Source: PALSA-129 sp050014595 (lineage in GTDB: Bacteria > Acidobacteriota > Terriglobia > Bryobacterales > Bryobacteraceae). Taken from it: a stretch of 64,000 nt of DNA. Below the pieces are notes generated by a model that was given only the letters and a program-made list of their open reading frames with translations, did no database searches and was not told the DNA's origin. The position numbers were made by a program, and so were the translations under genes. The stretch covers positions 115,198-179,197 of the forward strand of contig JBEKDA010000005.1 in assembly GCA_050014595.1 (NCBI GenBank), given 5' to 3'. Of this stretch, positions 6,487 to 14,273 are shown one piece after another (the first letter of the stretch is position 1; every line of letters begins with the position of its first letter).

Positions 6487-8373
6487 TCACGGGAGCCGAT
6501 CGGGGCCGGAGAGCTTTTGAAAGAGAGCGTAATTGTCGCGCGCTTCCGCGGATTTGCCCAGCCGTTCCGCGGCTGCGCCACGGAGGTAAAAGAACCGGGG
6601 GAAATAGAAAGACATAAACGGCTCCAGGCCGGCGGCCGGGGGAATCGGGTTGAAGCGCAGCAGCGCCGCAGCTTCGGCCGCTCGCCCGGTTTCGAGGTAC
6701 GCCCAGGCCAGCAGGACTGGGACGCCTTCTCCGGCTGACCGGCCTTCGCCGTACAACTGTTCGAGAACCGGCGCAGCCGCCTGATACTGTTTGGCCAGTA
6801 ACAGAGCGTACGCCAGAACGGTGTTGCGGATGGTTGCCTGTGCCGGGTTGGGCGCCAGCCGCCCGGCGCGCGCCGCCCATTCCGCCGGCGAGGCCGCCGG
6901 GTGCGCCAGGAAACGGGCCACAGATGCCGTCTCCGCCGAAGCCGGCGTCGCCATGGCCACAGATTTCTCCGCCAGCGCGGCGGCTGCCTCGCGATTCCCC
7001 AGCATAAGGCCCCACAGGGCCATTACCGCGGTGGCCTGCGCCGCCACTTCCCGCTGCGGGTTGGCGGCAAGCTTCTCCATTTGCGGGTAGGCGGCTTTGC
7101 GTCGGCCGCTGATCCACTGCCACTCGACCTGCCGGAACTCCACCAGCGGGTCATGGGCCGCGGTGCGGGCGGCGAAATACTGCCGTGCGGCGTCATCGGC
7201 GCCGGCGGTATCGCCGCTCATCAGCCGCGCCATGGCGGCCTTCAGGAAATCCACGCCCCCATAAAAATCCGGGTTCTTTTTGGCGGCTGCCAGGTAAAAA
7301 CCTTCCGCTTCCCGCAACCGGCCGACCACCAGGTTGACGTCGCCCTGCGAATCGAGCGGGTTGGCGCTCTCCGGCTGCAATTGTTGGTAGTGGCGCAAGA
7401 CCTGGAGCGCTTCCTCCAGATTGCCGGCGTACACCGCGGCGTATCCGAGCTGGTTCAGCGATTCCGCATCATCGGGCTCGATGCGCAACGCATTCCGCAG
7501 CGACGCCGCCGCCTGAGCGTACTGGTGGCGACTCATGTACGATAAGCCGAGGTCGCGCCACCCCACGGGGTCCGCGGGATCGGCGTGAGTCAGGGCGATC
7601 AACGCCCGCTCGCGCGCCGCTCGATCGCCCCGCAGTGTCGCGGCATCGCATTCCGCGCGCGCCCGTTCCACGGCGGCCATCGAGCCTCCCCGCGCCAGGG
7701 CCTGGTCCAGCACGGCCAGCGCGCCGGGCCGGTCCTGCTGCCGCAGCTTGATCTGCGCCAGTTCGCGGTAGAGGGGTCCGAAATCGGGATCGGTCGAAAT
7801 CGCCTGCTGTAACGTATCCGCCGCCGCGGGATCGGCCGATTCGATCACGTTGGCATACGCCTTCACCACCTGCGGATTGCGCGTGCCGTATGGTGCGATT
7901 CTGCCGGAAATGTGCTGCGCGAGCGAAGAGGCGACGGCTATGATATCGCCCGCCGCGCCGGAGACGGCGATGCTGCTCAGCGCCTTATGGATGGCCGGAT
8001 CTTCGATCGTCAGCCTGGCTTCCAGCTTGCCGTTGCGCACGCGGTATTCCCCATACCCGATGCGATTGGCGCCGGACGCCAGTGCCAGGCTGCGTTCGCC
8101 CGAGATCCCCGGCGCCTCGACCGGCCGCGGGCCCAATACGCCATCCAGGCTGTGCAAGCGCGCGGAGGGGATGGCGTAGAGGTCCGCCGTGCCCGCCAGC
8201 TCACCGGCGATGATTTCCGGAAACGCCCGGCCCATCCAGTCGACGGACGGGTCATCTCCCAGGTTTTCAAATCGAAGAATGGCGATGCGCTCCACCGCCG
8301 GCCGGGCCGGCTGCCCCGAGCACGCCGCCAAAAGCGCCGCTCCCAGCGCTACCCGCAGGGCCCTATAAGACAC
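6487..8373 (-). CDS. TPR lipoprotein with TolB/FlgO-like N-terminal domain
   Basis: This 628-residue protein starts at GTG 8373. It has a lipoprotein signal peptide with lipobox LAAC at about residues 15-18, so it should be anchored in a membrane, probably the outer one. Residues about 27-160 (AILRFENLGDDPSVDWMGRA onward) resemble the TolB-N/FlgO-like fold that precedes TPRs in many bacterial proteins. The rest, from about residue 170, is a solenoid of tetratricopeptide repeats such as WRDLGLSYMSRHQYAQAAAS. The start overlaps the end of the upstream TPR gene by 11 bases, and the run continues from the penicillin-binding protein gene. It is probably an envelope assembly or scaffold protein. 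The TolB/LpoB-like fold next to a UB2H-containing PBP makes a role in PBP control possible but unproven. Confidence 0.8.
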   Translation of the reverse strand: MSYRALRVALGAALLAACSGQPARPAVERIAILRFENLGDDPSVDWMGRAFPEIIAGELAGTADLYAIPSARLHSLDGVLGPRPVEAPGISGERSLALASGANRIGYGEYRVRNGKLEARLTIEDPAIHKALSSIAVSGAAGDIIAVASSLAQHISGRIAPYGTRNPQVVKAYANVIESADPAAADTLQQAISTDPDFGPLYRELAQIKLRQQDRPGALAVLDQALARGGSMAAVERARAECDAATLRGDRAARERALIALTHADPADPVGWRDLGLSYMSRHQYAQAAASLRNALRIEPDDAESLNQLGYAAVYAGNLEEALQVLRHYQQLQPESANPLDSQGDVNLVVGRLREAEGFYLAAAKKNPDFYGGVDFLKAAMARLMSGDTAGADDAARQYFAARTAAHDPLVEFRQVEWQWISGRRKAAYPQMEKLAANPQREVAAQATAVMALWGLMLGNREAAAALAEKSVAMATPASAETASVARFLAHPAASPAEWAARAGRLAPNPAQATIRNTVLAYALLLAKQYQAAAPVLEQLYGEGRSAGEGVPVLLAWAYLETGRAAEAAALLRFNPIPPAAGLEPFMSFYFPRFFYLRGAAAERLGKSAEARDNYALFQKLSGPDRLP

Positions 8374-9163
8374 GCGGCTCCAACGCCATCAGGTCCTTGA
8401 ACTCTTTCAGGTCCCGCATGGAAGCAAATTCGGGGTCTTTCTCGATCTGCTTCTTATCCTTGAACCCCTCTTCGAGCGCCTTCCGCAGATACTGCAGCGC
8501 CAGCTCAGTGCGGCCGTTCTTGGCGTACATCTTGGCCACATAGTAATGATACTTGGCGCGCTCTTCGACATTGCGCTCTTCCAGCAGGATGCCGAAATTG
8601 CTCCGATGCTCAAACACATCCGGGTCCAGGCTCAGCGCCGTCTCAAACGCGTCGGTCGCGTCTTTGTATTGCTTGCGGGCGAAATAAGCCGTCCCAAGGT
8701 TGCTGTAAATCGACGCCGTCCGGGGCTGTTGGGGGGCGATCTTAATGGCCCGCTTGTAATACGAGATAGACCGGCGGAAGCTCTTGCGAGCGTAATACAC
8801 GGTGCCGATATTGTTGATCGCCTCCACGTAATCTTTCTTCAAACGGACCGCCCGCTGGTAACTCTTCAGGGCGTTATCGAGTTGCAGTAACTGGTGATAC
8901 GCAATCCCCGATTTGTTAGACAGCACCGGGTCATTGGGTGAACCTTGGTGAAAGGCCTCGATAGCTTCGCGGTATTGCTTCTTCGCCATGAAGATATCGC
9001 CGCGCAGCTCAGGTGTAATCACGGGTTTGTCGGGCGCCGCGGTTTGCGGCACGGAGGACGCGGGCGTCTTTCCCGCATCCACCATGGAGTTGCCGGCCTG
9101 CGCGAACAACCAGCCGCCGGTGACAACTGCCGCAACAACGACAGCGAGAGGACGGGAAATCAT
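8363..9163 (-). CDS. exported tetratricopeptide-repeat protein
   Basis: The start at 9163 is chosen because GGGGG lies just upstream and the product then begins with a normal signal peptide (MISRPLAVVVAAVV, cleavage near LFAQAG). The mature protein has four or five TPR units, for example YREAIEAFHQGSPNDPVLS, NALKSYQRAVRLKKDYVEA, YYKRAIKIAPQ and ATDAFETALSLDP. It lies 16 bases after the PBP stop and overlaps the downstream TPR lipoprotein gene, so the three are very likely one transcript. Periplasmic TPR proteins act as docking scaffolds; the partner is unknown. Confidence 0.82.
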   Translation of the reverse strand: MISRPLAVVVAAVVTGGWLFAQAGNSMVDAGKTPASSVPQTAAPDKPVITPELRGDIFMAKKQYREAIEAFHQGSPNDPVLSNKSGIAYHQLLQLDNALKSYQRAVRLKKDYVEAINNIGTVYYARKSFRRSISYYKRAIKIAPQQPRTASIYSNLGTAYFARKQYKDATDAFETALSLDPDVFEHRSNFGILLEERNVEERAKYHYYVAKMYAKNGRTELALQYLRKALEEGFKDKKQIEKDPEFASMRDLKEFKDLMALEPRVL

Positions 9164-9179
9164 AATAGCCCCCTTCGCC

Positions 9180-11849
9180 TTATTTAAACACATTCAGCAA
9201 TCGGCGGAGAAAGCCAGGCTTTCCCTCCGCCTTCCTGGCGTCCTTGGGGGATGGTTGCGCCGGCTGCGGCGGCGCGGCCTTGGGGCGTTGCGGCGTCTCC
9301 GGCGGGGCTTGGCGCGCGGCACGCCGGGCTACCGCTCCGGCAGCCGTCTGGCCATCGTCGCCCGAACCGGTGATTTGCGGCAGTGTCTCCGGGGTTCCCG
9401 CGGCTGGCCGTCCCGCGGCGGGCCGTCCCGGGGCAGCCGGCGGCGGCGTATCCCAGCCCGCCGACGTGGTGATGCCGAACCGTCCGCCGTGCAGCGGGCA
9501 AGCCCCCACCGGCTGCGTCCCGGCGATGTAAACTTCGGGCCTGCGCTCCGGGCACGCCGCCGTCGCCGGCATCCCGGATTTCGGGTCGACATCGATCGTC
9601 ACGATCCCGTCCGGCGCTTCGAACGGCTTGGTGTCGCGGTACTCGCGATACTGCAGCGCGGTCTTCATGAACTGCATCCAGATGGGCGCCGCCGAATGGG
9701 CCCCTTCCAAATCCAAATCCTGATTGTCGTCGAAGCCCACCCACACCACGCACAGCAGCTCGGAGGTGTAGCCCGCAAACCAGCCGTCGCGCGACGTTCC
9801 CGTCTTTCCCGCCGCCGGCACGTTGAAACCGTAGTGCTCGCGGGCGCCCGCCGCCGTGCCGCTCCGCAGCACCTCTTCCATCAGATTGGTCATCAGGTAC
9901 GCCACGCGCGGGTCCAGCACCTGTTTTGGTTCGTCTTTGTGCTGGTAGAGCACCTTGCTGCTCTGGTTCGGCGCCGCGACACCTTCCCGCACCAGCGTGA
10001 GGAAGTCCGGCTTCACGTACCGGCCCTCGTTGGAGAACATAGTGTATGCGCCCGCCGCTTCCAGCGGCGTGATTTCGTACGCTCCCAGCGCTACAGCCGG
10101 CGTCGGCTGGATTTTGTAATTCATGCCCGCGCGATTCGCCATCTCCACGACCGCGTCATAGCCCACCATCTCCGCCACTTTCACCGTGGCGGAATTCAGG
10201 GAATGCGCCAGCGCAAACCGCAACGGCACGTTGCCGTAGTACTCGTCCTTGAAATTGTGGGGCGAGTACGGGTTGCCGTCGAACCAGAACGTGGTGCGCT
10301 GATCGTCGACGATGGTGGAAGGCGTCAACACGCGCGGCGAGCCATCCACTCCCGTATCCATGGCTGCCGCATACACGAACGGCTTGAAGATCGAGCCCGG
10401 CTGCCGCTTGGCCAGAACGTGGTTGAGCTGGCTCAAACCGTAGTTGCGGCCCCCGGCGATGGCCTTCACCGCGCCGGTGTGCGGGTCCAGGGCCACCAGC
10501 GCCACCTGCGGTTCCGGCGCCGTCTGTCCCCGGAAACGCCGTTGCCTCTTGATCTGGTCGTCCACCAGCTTCATGCCGGCCGCAATGGCATCGGCCGCCA
10601 CGCGCTGCAGCCGCAGGTCGAGCGTGGTATACACGCGGAAGGCGTTCGACTGGAAATCCGTGTCCTGGAACTTAGCCTGCAGCTCGTCGTTCACTTCATC
10701 CACAAAGTACGGCGCTTCGGCGGATTGCGACGCGCCCCGCGCCACCGTCAGCGGCGCACCGATCGCCAGGGCGTAGTCCCGCTCGGTGATGAAGCCGTTC
10801 GACCGCATCAATCCCAAAACCACGTTGCGCCGTTCCTTCATGCGGTCCGGATGGTGGAACGGATCGAAGTATGCCGGCCGCTGGATCAGCCCGCCCAGCT
10901 CGGCCGCTTCCGGCAGATTGATCTGGCTCAAGTCCTTGCCCAGGTAGGCTTCGGCCGCCTCGCCGAACCCGTGAATGCGGAACGTGCCGCGCATCCCTAG
11001 GTAGATCTGGTTGGCGTAATCCTCGAAAATCTCATTCTTGGTGAGCTTCTGTTCCAATTGCAGGGTGATGATCATCTCCGCCAGCTTGCGCGTCCAGCGC
11101 TTGTCCTGGTCCAGAAAGAACATGCGCGCCAGTTGCTGGCTCAGAGTGGAAGCGCCCTGCTCTTTGCGGCCCTGGCGGATATCGACGTACGCCGCCTTGA
11201 TGATGCGCACCGGGTCGAAGCCCGCGTGCTGGAAGAAATGCTTGTCTTCGGCCGAGGTCACCGCCTGCACCAGCACCGGCGGGATATCGGCAAACTTCAC
11301 CAGCCGGCGCTTCTCGCGCGCGGTGCCGGAGAGATTGGTGATGAGCTGCGGCTCCAGTTGGTACTGATTGCGCGGGGTGTTGTCCTGCAGCGAGACGATT
11401 TGTAGAATCCGGCCGCCCGCGAACTTCAGCACCGCGGCCTCCTGGTCGAAGTAGGACTCCGTACCCGGGAAGATTTCGATCTGGTTGGGGCGGACCTGGT
11501 AATAGCCGATGGTGTTCCCGCGCGCTTCGTTGTACCCGCTGCGCCGGAGCTGGGCCGCAATGTCGTTCGGTGAAATGGCGTCCCCCACTCCCACCGTTTC
11601 CGGCGCGGCGAAAATCTTGGCGTTGTTCGCAAACGGCCCGGCGTTCAACTTCTGGTCGATGACTCGCGAGTACCGGGCGTAGAAAAACGTGAAGACGCCC
11701 AGTATCACGATCACCAGCAGGGCCCCGCCCATGATCGCGATGCGCCCGACGGACGACAGAAAGAAGCGTGCCAGGGCGGAATCGGTCGGGATGCGAAGGC
11801 TCATCCCCCGTTTTTGCGCGGATTTCACCACCAGTCTTGATTTTCGCAT
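9180..11849 (-). CDS. bifunctional class A penicillin-binding protein (PBP1b-like)
   Basis: This enzyme polymerises glycan strands and cross-links peptides in the periplasm. From ATG 11849 the protein has 889 residues: a transmembrane helix at about 36-57, a UB2H-like region at about 68-130 (KIFAAPETVGVGD to RPNQIEIFPG), and a GT51 glycosyltransferase domain at about 185-355 with catalytic E201 in SAEDKHFF. The transpeptidase has S486-I-F-K489, S550-L-N552 and K682-T-G684. The tail of about 90 residues is rich in Pro and Ala. An internal start at 11804 is possible. The UB2H-like region suggests PBP1B affinity, a domain bound by lipoprotein activators in enterobacteria. The two TPR genes downstream follow within 16 bases. 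Confidence 0.93.
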   Translation of the reverse strand: MRKSRLVVKSAQKRGMSLRIPTDSALARFFLSSVGRIAIMGGALLVIVILGVFTFFYARYSRVIDQKLNAGPFANNAKIFAAPETVGVGDAISPNDIAAQLRRSGYNEARGNTIGYYQVRPNQIEIFPGTESYFDQEAAVLKFAGGRILQIVSLQDNTPRNQYQLEPQLITNLSGTAREKRRLVKFADIPPVLVQAVTSAEDKHFFQHAGFDPVRIIKAAYVDIRQGRKEQGASTLSQQLARMFFLDQDKRWTRKLAEMIITLQLEQKLTKNEIFEDYANQIYLGMRGTFRIHGFGEAAEAYLGKDLSQINLPEAAELGGLIQRPAYFDPFHHPDRMKERRNVVLGLMRSNGFITERDYALAIGAPLTVARGASQSAEAPYFVDEVNDELQAKFQDTDFQSNAFRVYTTLDLRLQRVAADAIAAGMKLVDDQIKRQRRFRGQTAPEPQVALVALDPHTGAVKAIAGGRNYGLSQLNHVLAKRQPGSIFKPFVYAAAMDTGVDGSPRVLTPSTIVDDQRTTFWFDGNPYSPHNFKDEYYGNVPLRFALAHSLNSATVKVAEMVGYDAVVEMANRAGMNYKIQPTPAVALGAYEITPLEAAGAYTMFSNEGRYVKPDFLTLVREGVAAPNQSSKVLYQHKDEPKQVLDPRVAYLMTNLMEEVLRSGTAAGAREHYGFNVPAAGKTGTSRDGWFAGYTSELLCVVWVGFDDNQDLDLEGAHSAAPIWMQFMKTALQYREYRDTKPFEAPDGIVTIDVDPKSGMPATAACPERRPEVYIAGTQPVGACPLHGGRFGITTSAGWDTPPPAAPGRPAAGRPAAGTPETLPQITGSGDDGQTAAGAVARRAARQAPPETPQRPKAAPPQPAQPSPKDARKAEGKPGFLRRLLNVFK

Positions 11850-11886
11850 GAAGTCTGTTTTACAAAACACTCTGCTGGCCACCGCT

Positions 11887-11943
11887 GCGGGGCGGGCAAT
11901 CTTGCCAGGCAATCTTGCCCGCAGCCGCCTTGCAGGCGGCTCT
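11887..11943. repeat. palindromic intergenic repeat (family B)
   Basis: GCGGGGCGGGCAATCTTGCC is followed by GGCAATCTTGCCCGCAGCCG and an AGCCGCCTTGCAGGCGGCT stem. It is the same layout as at 21005-21094 and 34559-34603 and lies between the PBP start and the upstream small membrane gene. Confidence 0.6.
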
Positions 11944-11973
11944 TCGGGCTCGGCGAGAATCCTCGTGCGCGGC

Positions 11974-12318
11974 CTATCGGCTGCCCGCGCCCGGATAGAA
12001 GTGCAGGTCCACTGTATACAAGGGCAGATTGACCCGAACGGAATAACGCACATCGATCCGCATGCCCTCCGGCGCACGCATGATGTGCACGTTGTCTTCT
12101 GTTACCGGAAGTTCAAGCTGCTCAGCTTTTTCCAAAACCCAGGTGCGCAGGACACCGTCCGGTCTTTCCTGATTCTTCACGTCGTGTGTAATCCCGGCCA
12201 CGAAATTCTGCAGCGCCAGGTTGCGCAGATAGAGCGGCGTGAAGAGGACCGCCGCGAGCAGTAGTAGGGCCAGGACCAGGCAACCGGCTGCGATCCGCCA
12301 GCGGGGGAGACGGTTCAC
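11974..12318 (-). CDS. small single-pass membrane protein
   Basis: GTG at 12318 overlaps the upstream stop (GTGA), giving a 114-residue protein. It has a short basic N-terminus, one transmembrane helix at about residues 9-30 (GCLVLALLLLAAVLF) and an extracytoplasmic part of about 80 residues (ITHDVKNQERPDGVL to VDLHFYPGAG). The outer part alternates strand-like segments and resembles other single-pass proteins of unknown function with a periplasmic beta domain, but I cannot name a family. It is translationally coupled to the cysteine-containing membrane protein gene upstream. Confidence 0.65.
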   Translation of the reverse strand: MNRLPRWRIAAGCLVLALLLLAAVLFTPLYLRNLALQNFVAGITHDVKNQERPDGVLRTWVLEKAEQLELPVTEDNVHIMRAPEGMRIDVRYSVRVNLPLYTVDLHFYPGAGSR

Positions 12319-12764
12319 GTGTCCTGGCCGGCATCCTTGCCGGGGGCGCACAGTTCATCCCAGATATCGTCGGAATGCGGTGTCCACTCGGCGTTGGTCA
12401 GGCCCGAGATCTGCAGTTCTTCTTCCTTCAGAGTCCCGTGGCCGTAGGGACAGATGGATTCGATGCGCGGCCGCCCCAGTTGCAGCATGTAGCCCCACGA
12501 GCCGGTCTCGACCGGCATGCGCAGCCGCGTGAGGCACACCCGGCACCGGCGCCGCTGGTCCCAGACGATCGCGTAGAGCGTGCCGGCGCACAGCAGAAAC
12601 CAGACCAGCAATGCCAGGTCGCACAACAGAAACTGCATACCTTGGCCCAGGGGCGCATACGCGTCCTTGCTCAGGGGGAAGAGTCTTCCTAGCCACCGCA
12701 GCAATCCGTAGAGCGGCGGCGCCGCCACCACCAGTTTGCCGGCGAGATAAGCCCAGTAGCGCAT
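12315..12764 (-). CDS. membrane protein with zinc-ribbon-like cysteines
   Basis: This 149-residue protein has two hydrophobic segments (about 5-27 and 43-67) and then a cytoplasmic tail with CRVC and, about 30 residues later, CPYGHG. These could form a metal-binding knuckle. The C-terminus is acidic (EWTPHSDDIWDEL). No family is recognised. The stop overlaps the start of the next gene by 4 bases, so the pair is coupled. Confidence 0.65.
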   Translation of the reverse strand: MRYWAYLAGKLVVAAPPLYGLLRWLGRLFPLSKDAYAPLGQGMQFLLCDLALLVWFLLCAGTLYAIVWDQRRRCRVCLTRLRMPVETGSWGYMLQLGRPRIESICPYGHGTLKEEELQISGLTNAEWTPHSDDIWDELCAPGKDAGQDT

Positions 12765-12828
12765 AATCCCTTAGACGGGCAATCCGTGTCCTTCGTTTCT
12801 ACGGTAGCATGCCCCGCGCTGCCCGAGG

Positions 12829-13761
12829 TTACGATCTAAACAGGTTACGCAGAATAAAGAACACGTTGGCCGGCCGCTCCGCCAGCCGCCGCATGTAGTA
12901 CGGATACCAGGCCCCGCCGAACGGCACGTAGACCCGTATCCGGTAGCCATCCCGCACCAGTTGTTGCTGCAGGTCCCGGCGGATGCCGTACAACATCTGA
13001 AACTCAAAGGCGGCGCGCGGGATATTGCGCTCCGCCGCGTACGCCTTAGTGGCTTCGATCATCTTCGGATCGTGCGTGGCGAGCGCCGGATATGCGCCGC
13101 GATCGAGCAGTGCCTTCATCAGCGAGATGTAGTTGGCGTCCACCTGCGGCTTCCGCGGGAAGGCCACATCGGCGTGCTCCAGGTAAGCGCCCTTGCATAG
13201 CCGCACGGTGATCCCCTGCTGGCAGAGCATCTCGATATCCTTCGCGCTGCGGTGGAGATACGCCTGGATTACCACCCCCACGTGCCCGTAACGCCGGTCG
13301 AGATCGCATACCAGGTCGAGCGTGCGGTCCACATACGGGCTGTTCTCCATATCGACGCGCACGAAGCCTTCCAGGCGCGCTGCCTGTTCCACCAGTTGCC
13401 CGACATTGGCACGGCAAGCCTCCGCGGAAAGGTCCAGGCCGAACTGGGTCAACTTCAGCGACACGTTGCCCTGAATTCCCGAATCGTGGATGGCGTTCAA
13501 GGTTCGGAGATAGACATCGCGGGCCGCGGCGGCCTCCTCGAGCGACGTCACGCTTTCGCCGAGGTGATCGAGGGTGACCGTAATACCGGCCGAGTTCAAT
13601 TCGCGGCACACGGCAAGCGCCTGGTCCAGGTCGTGGCCCGCCACAAAACGGGCGGCCAAGCGCTGGGCCAGAGAAGAGGTTTCCATCCATCTTCGTAAGA
13701 GCTTGCGCCGCGAGAGAAAGATGAAGAAGCTGCGCACGAACAACAGGCTAGCACCCTTCAC
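12829..13761 (-). CDS. proline dehydrogenase
   Basis: This is a monofunctional FAD-dependent proline dehydrogenase of 310 residues that oxidises proline to pyrroline-5-carboxylate. Family motifs appear in order: VTLDHLGES, NVSLKLTQFG, FVRVDMENS, VVIQAYLHRS, VRLCKGAYLE, ALATHDP, FEFQMLYGIR, VYVPFG, and the substrate-binding YYMRRLAERP at the C-terminus. The barrel is complete. GTG 13761 is the assigned start; homologues begin with a similar short basic leader (LSRRKLLRRWMETS). No P5C dehydrogenase gene is in the window, so the second step is encoded elsewhere. Confidence 0.93.
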   Translation of the reverse strand: MKGASLLFVRSFFIFLSRRKLLRRWMETSSLAQRLAARFVAGHDLDQALAVCRELNSAGITVTLDHLGESVTSLEEAAAARDVYLRTLNAIHDSGIQGNVSLKLTQFGLDLSAEACRANVGQLVEQAARLEGFVRVDMENSPYVDRTLDLVCDLDRRYGHVGVVIQAYLHRSAKDIEMLCQQGITVRLCKGAYLEHADVAFPRKPQVDANYISLMKALLDRGAYPALATHDPKMIEATKAYAAERNIPRAAFEFQMLYGIRRDLQQQLVRDGYRIRVYVPFGGAWYPYYMRRLAERPANVFFILRNLFRS

Positions 13762-13776
13762 GCTGCCGCTTGCTTA

Positions 13777-13829
13777 CGCGCGCGGCTCCGATCGGAGCCG
13801 GGTCCAGAGGGCACCCCGTGAGGGAGCGG
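13777..13829. repeat. dispersed repeat (family C), degenerate copy
   Basis: CGCGGCTCCGATCGGAGCCG is followed by CCCGTGAGGGAGCGG. The GTRAGGGAGCGG core recurs at 50378-50400 and, on the other strand, at 55052-55076. It lies upstream of proline dehydrogenase in non-coding sequence. Confidence 0.45.
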
Positions 13830-13930
13830 TCTTCGCGGAATCCGAGATTGTCTTGATGAAACGGTGTACTGAACCATCGACGCGCGCCTGCTGCGTCTGA
13901 TAAACTGCCGGGTTGGAAGTCAGCTCGAAG

Positions 13931-14107
13931 ATGGACATCAAACCCGGGGAACTGCGCTGTCCGCGCTGCTTCAAACAGGACATTGCGCCGTCCCTGCCCC
14001 GCGGTATCCTGGACGCCATCATGAAGAGGTGGCACCGCGTTCCCCGCCACTGCCGCGCCTGCGGCAAGCGCTTTTATGTGCCGGAGTCCGCCAGGCAGAC
14101 GGACTGA
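13931..14107 (+). CDS. small zinc-ribbon protein
   Basis: This 58-residue protein begins MDIKPGELRCPRCFKQDI and carries a second knuckle, CRACGKRF. The CxxC-x30-CxxC arrangement is a classic zinc ribbon. The segment between is basic (IMKRWHRVPRH), compatible with nucleic-acid or membrane-surface binding. The start at 13931 follows a weak GAAG. An in-frame start at 13913 would add six residues. The function is unknown. Confidence 0.6.
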   Translation: MDIKPGELRCPRCFKQDIAPSLPRGILDAIMKRWHRVPRHCRACGKRFYVPESARQTD

Positions 14108-14117
14108 GGCCAACTGG

Positions 14118-14192
14118 TGGCGCCGGCGGTCTTGCCGCCGGTGTCTTGGAATCGCCTGGGCAGAAAACCGGCGGCAAAGACCGCCGGCGCTA
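14118..14192. repeat. palindromic element (family A) with inverted arms
   Basis: The left arm GTGGCGCCGGCGGTCTTGCC (14118 on) and the right arm ending AAAGACCGCCGGCGCTAC (14192) are inverted copies about 25 bp long, each with an internal GCCGGCGG/CCGCCGG palindrome. The element at 21851-21948 has the same architecture. Confidence 0.7.
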
Positions 14193-14219
14193 CAATGCAC
14201 ATACTCCCTGGCGCCCAAT

Positions 14220-14263
14220 AAAAAAAGGCGAGGCAGACGATAGAGTTCGTCGTGTGCCTCGCC
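14220..14263 (-). terminator. intrinsic terminator of the first Oar-like receptor gene
   Basis: Read on the minus strand, GGCGAGGCA pairs with TGCCTCGCC (extended by ACGACG/CGTCT with a mismatch) and is followed by a run of seven T. It lies 10 bases after the receptor stop. Confidence 0.85.
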
Positions 14264-14273
14264 CGGTTTGCGC

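Noticed and set aside
8988..11000. Long plus-strand open frame opposite the PBP gene
   Set aside because: It is Arg/His/Gly-rich without protein motifs and mirrors a well-supported class A PBP; high GC keeps the opposite strand open.
13748..14218. Minus-strand frame of 156 codons over the small zinc-ribbon gene
   Set aside because: It crosses repeats and terminators, has no motifs, and the plus strand has paired CxxC motifs.
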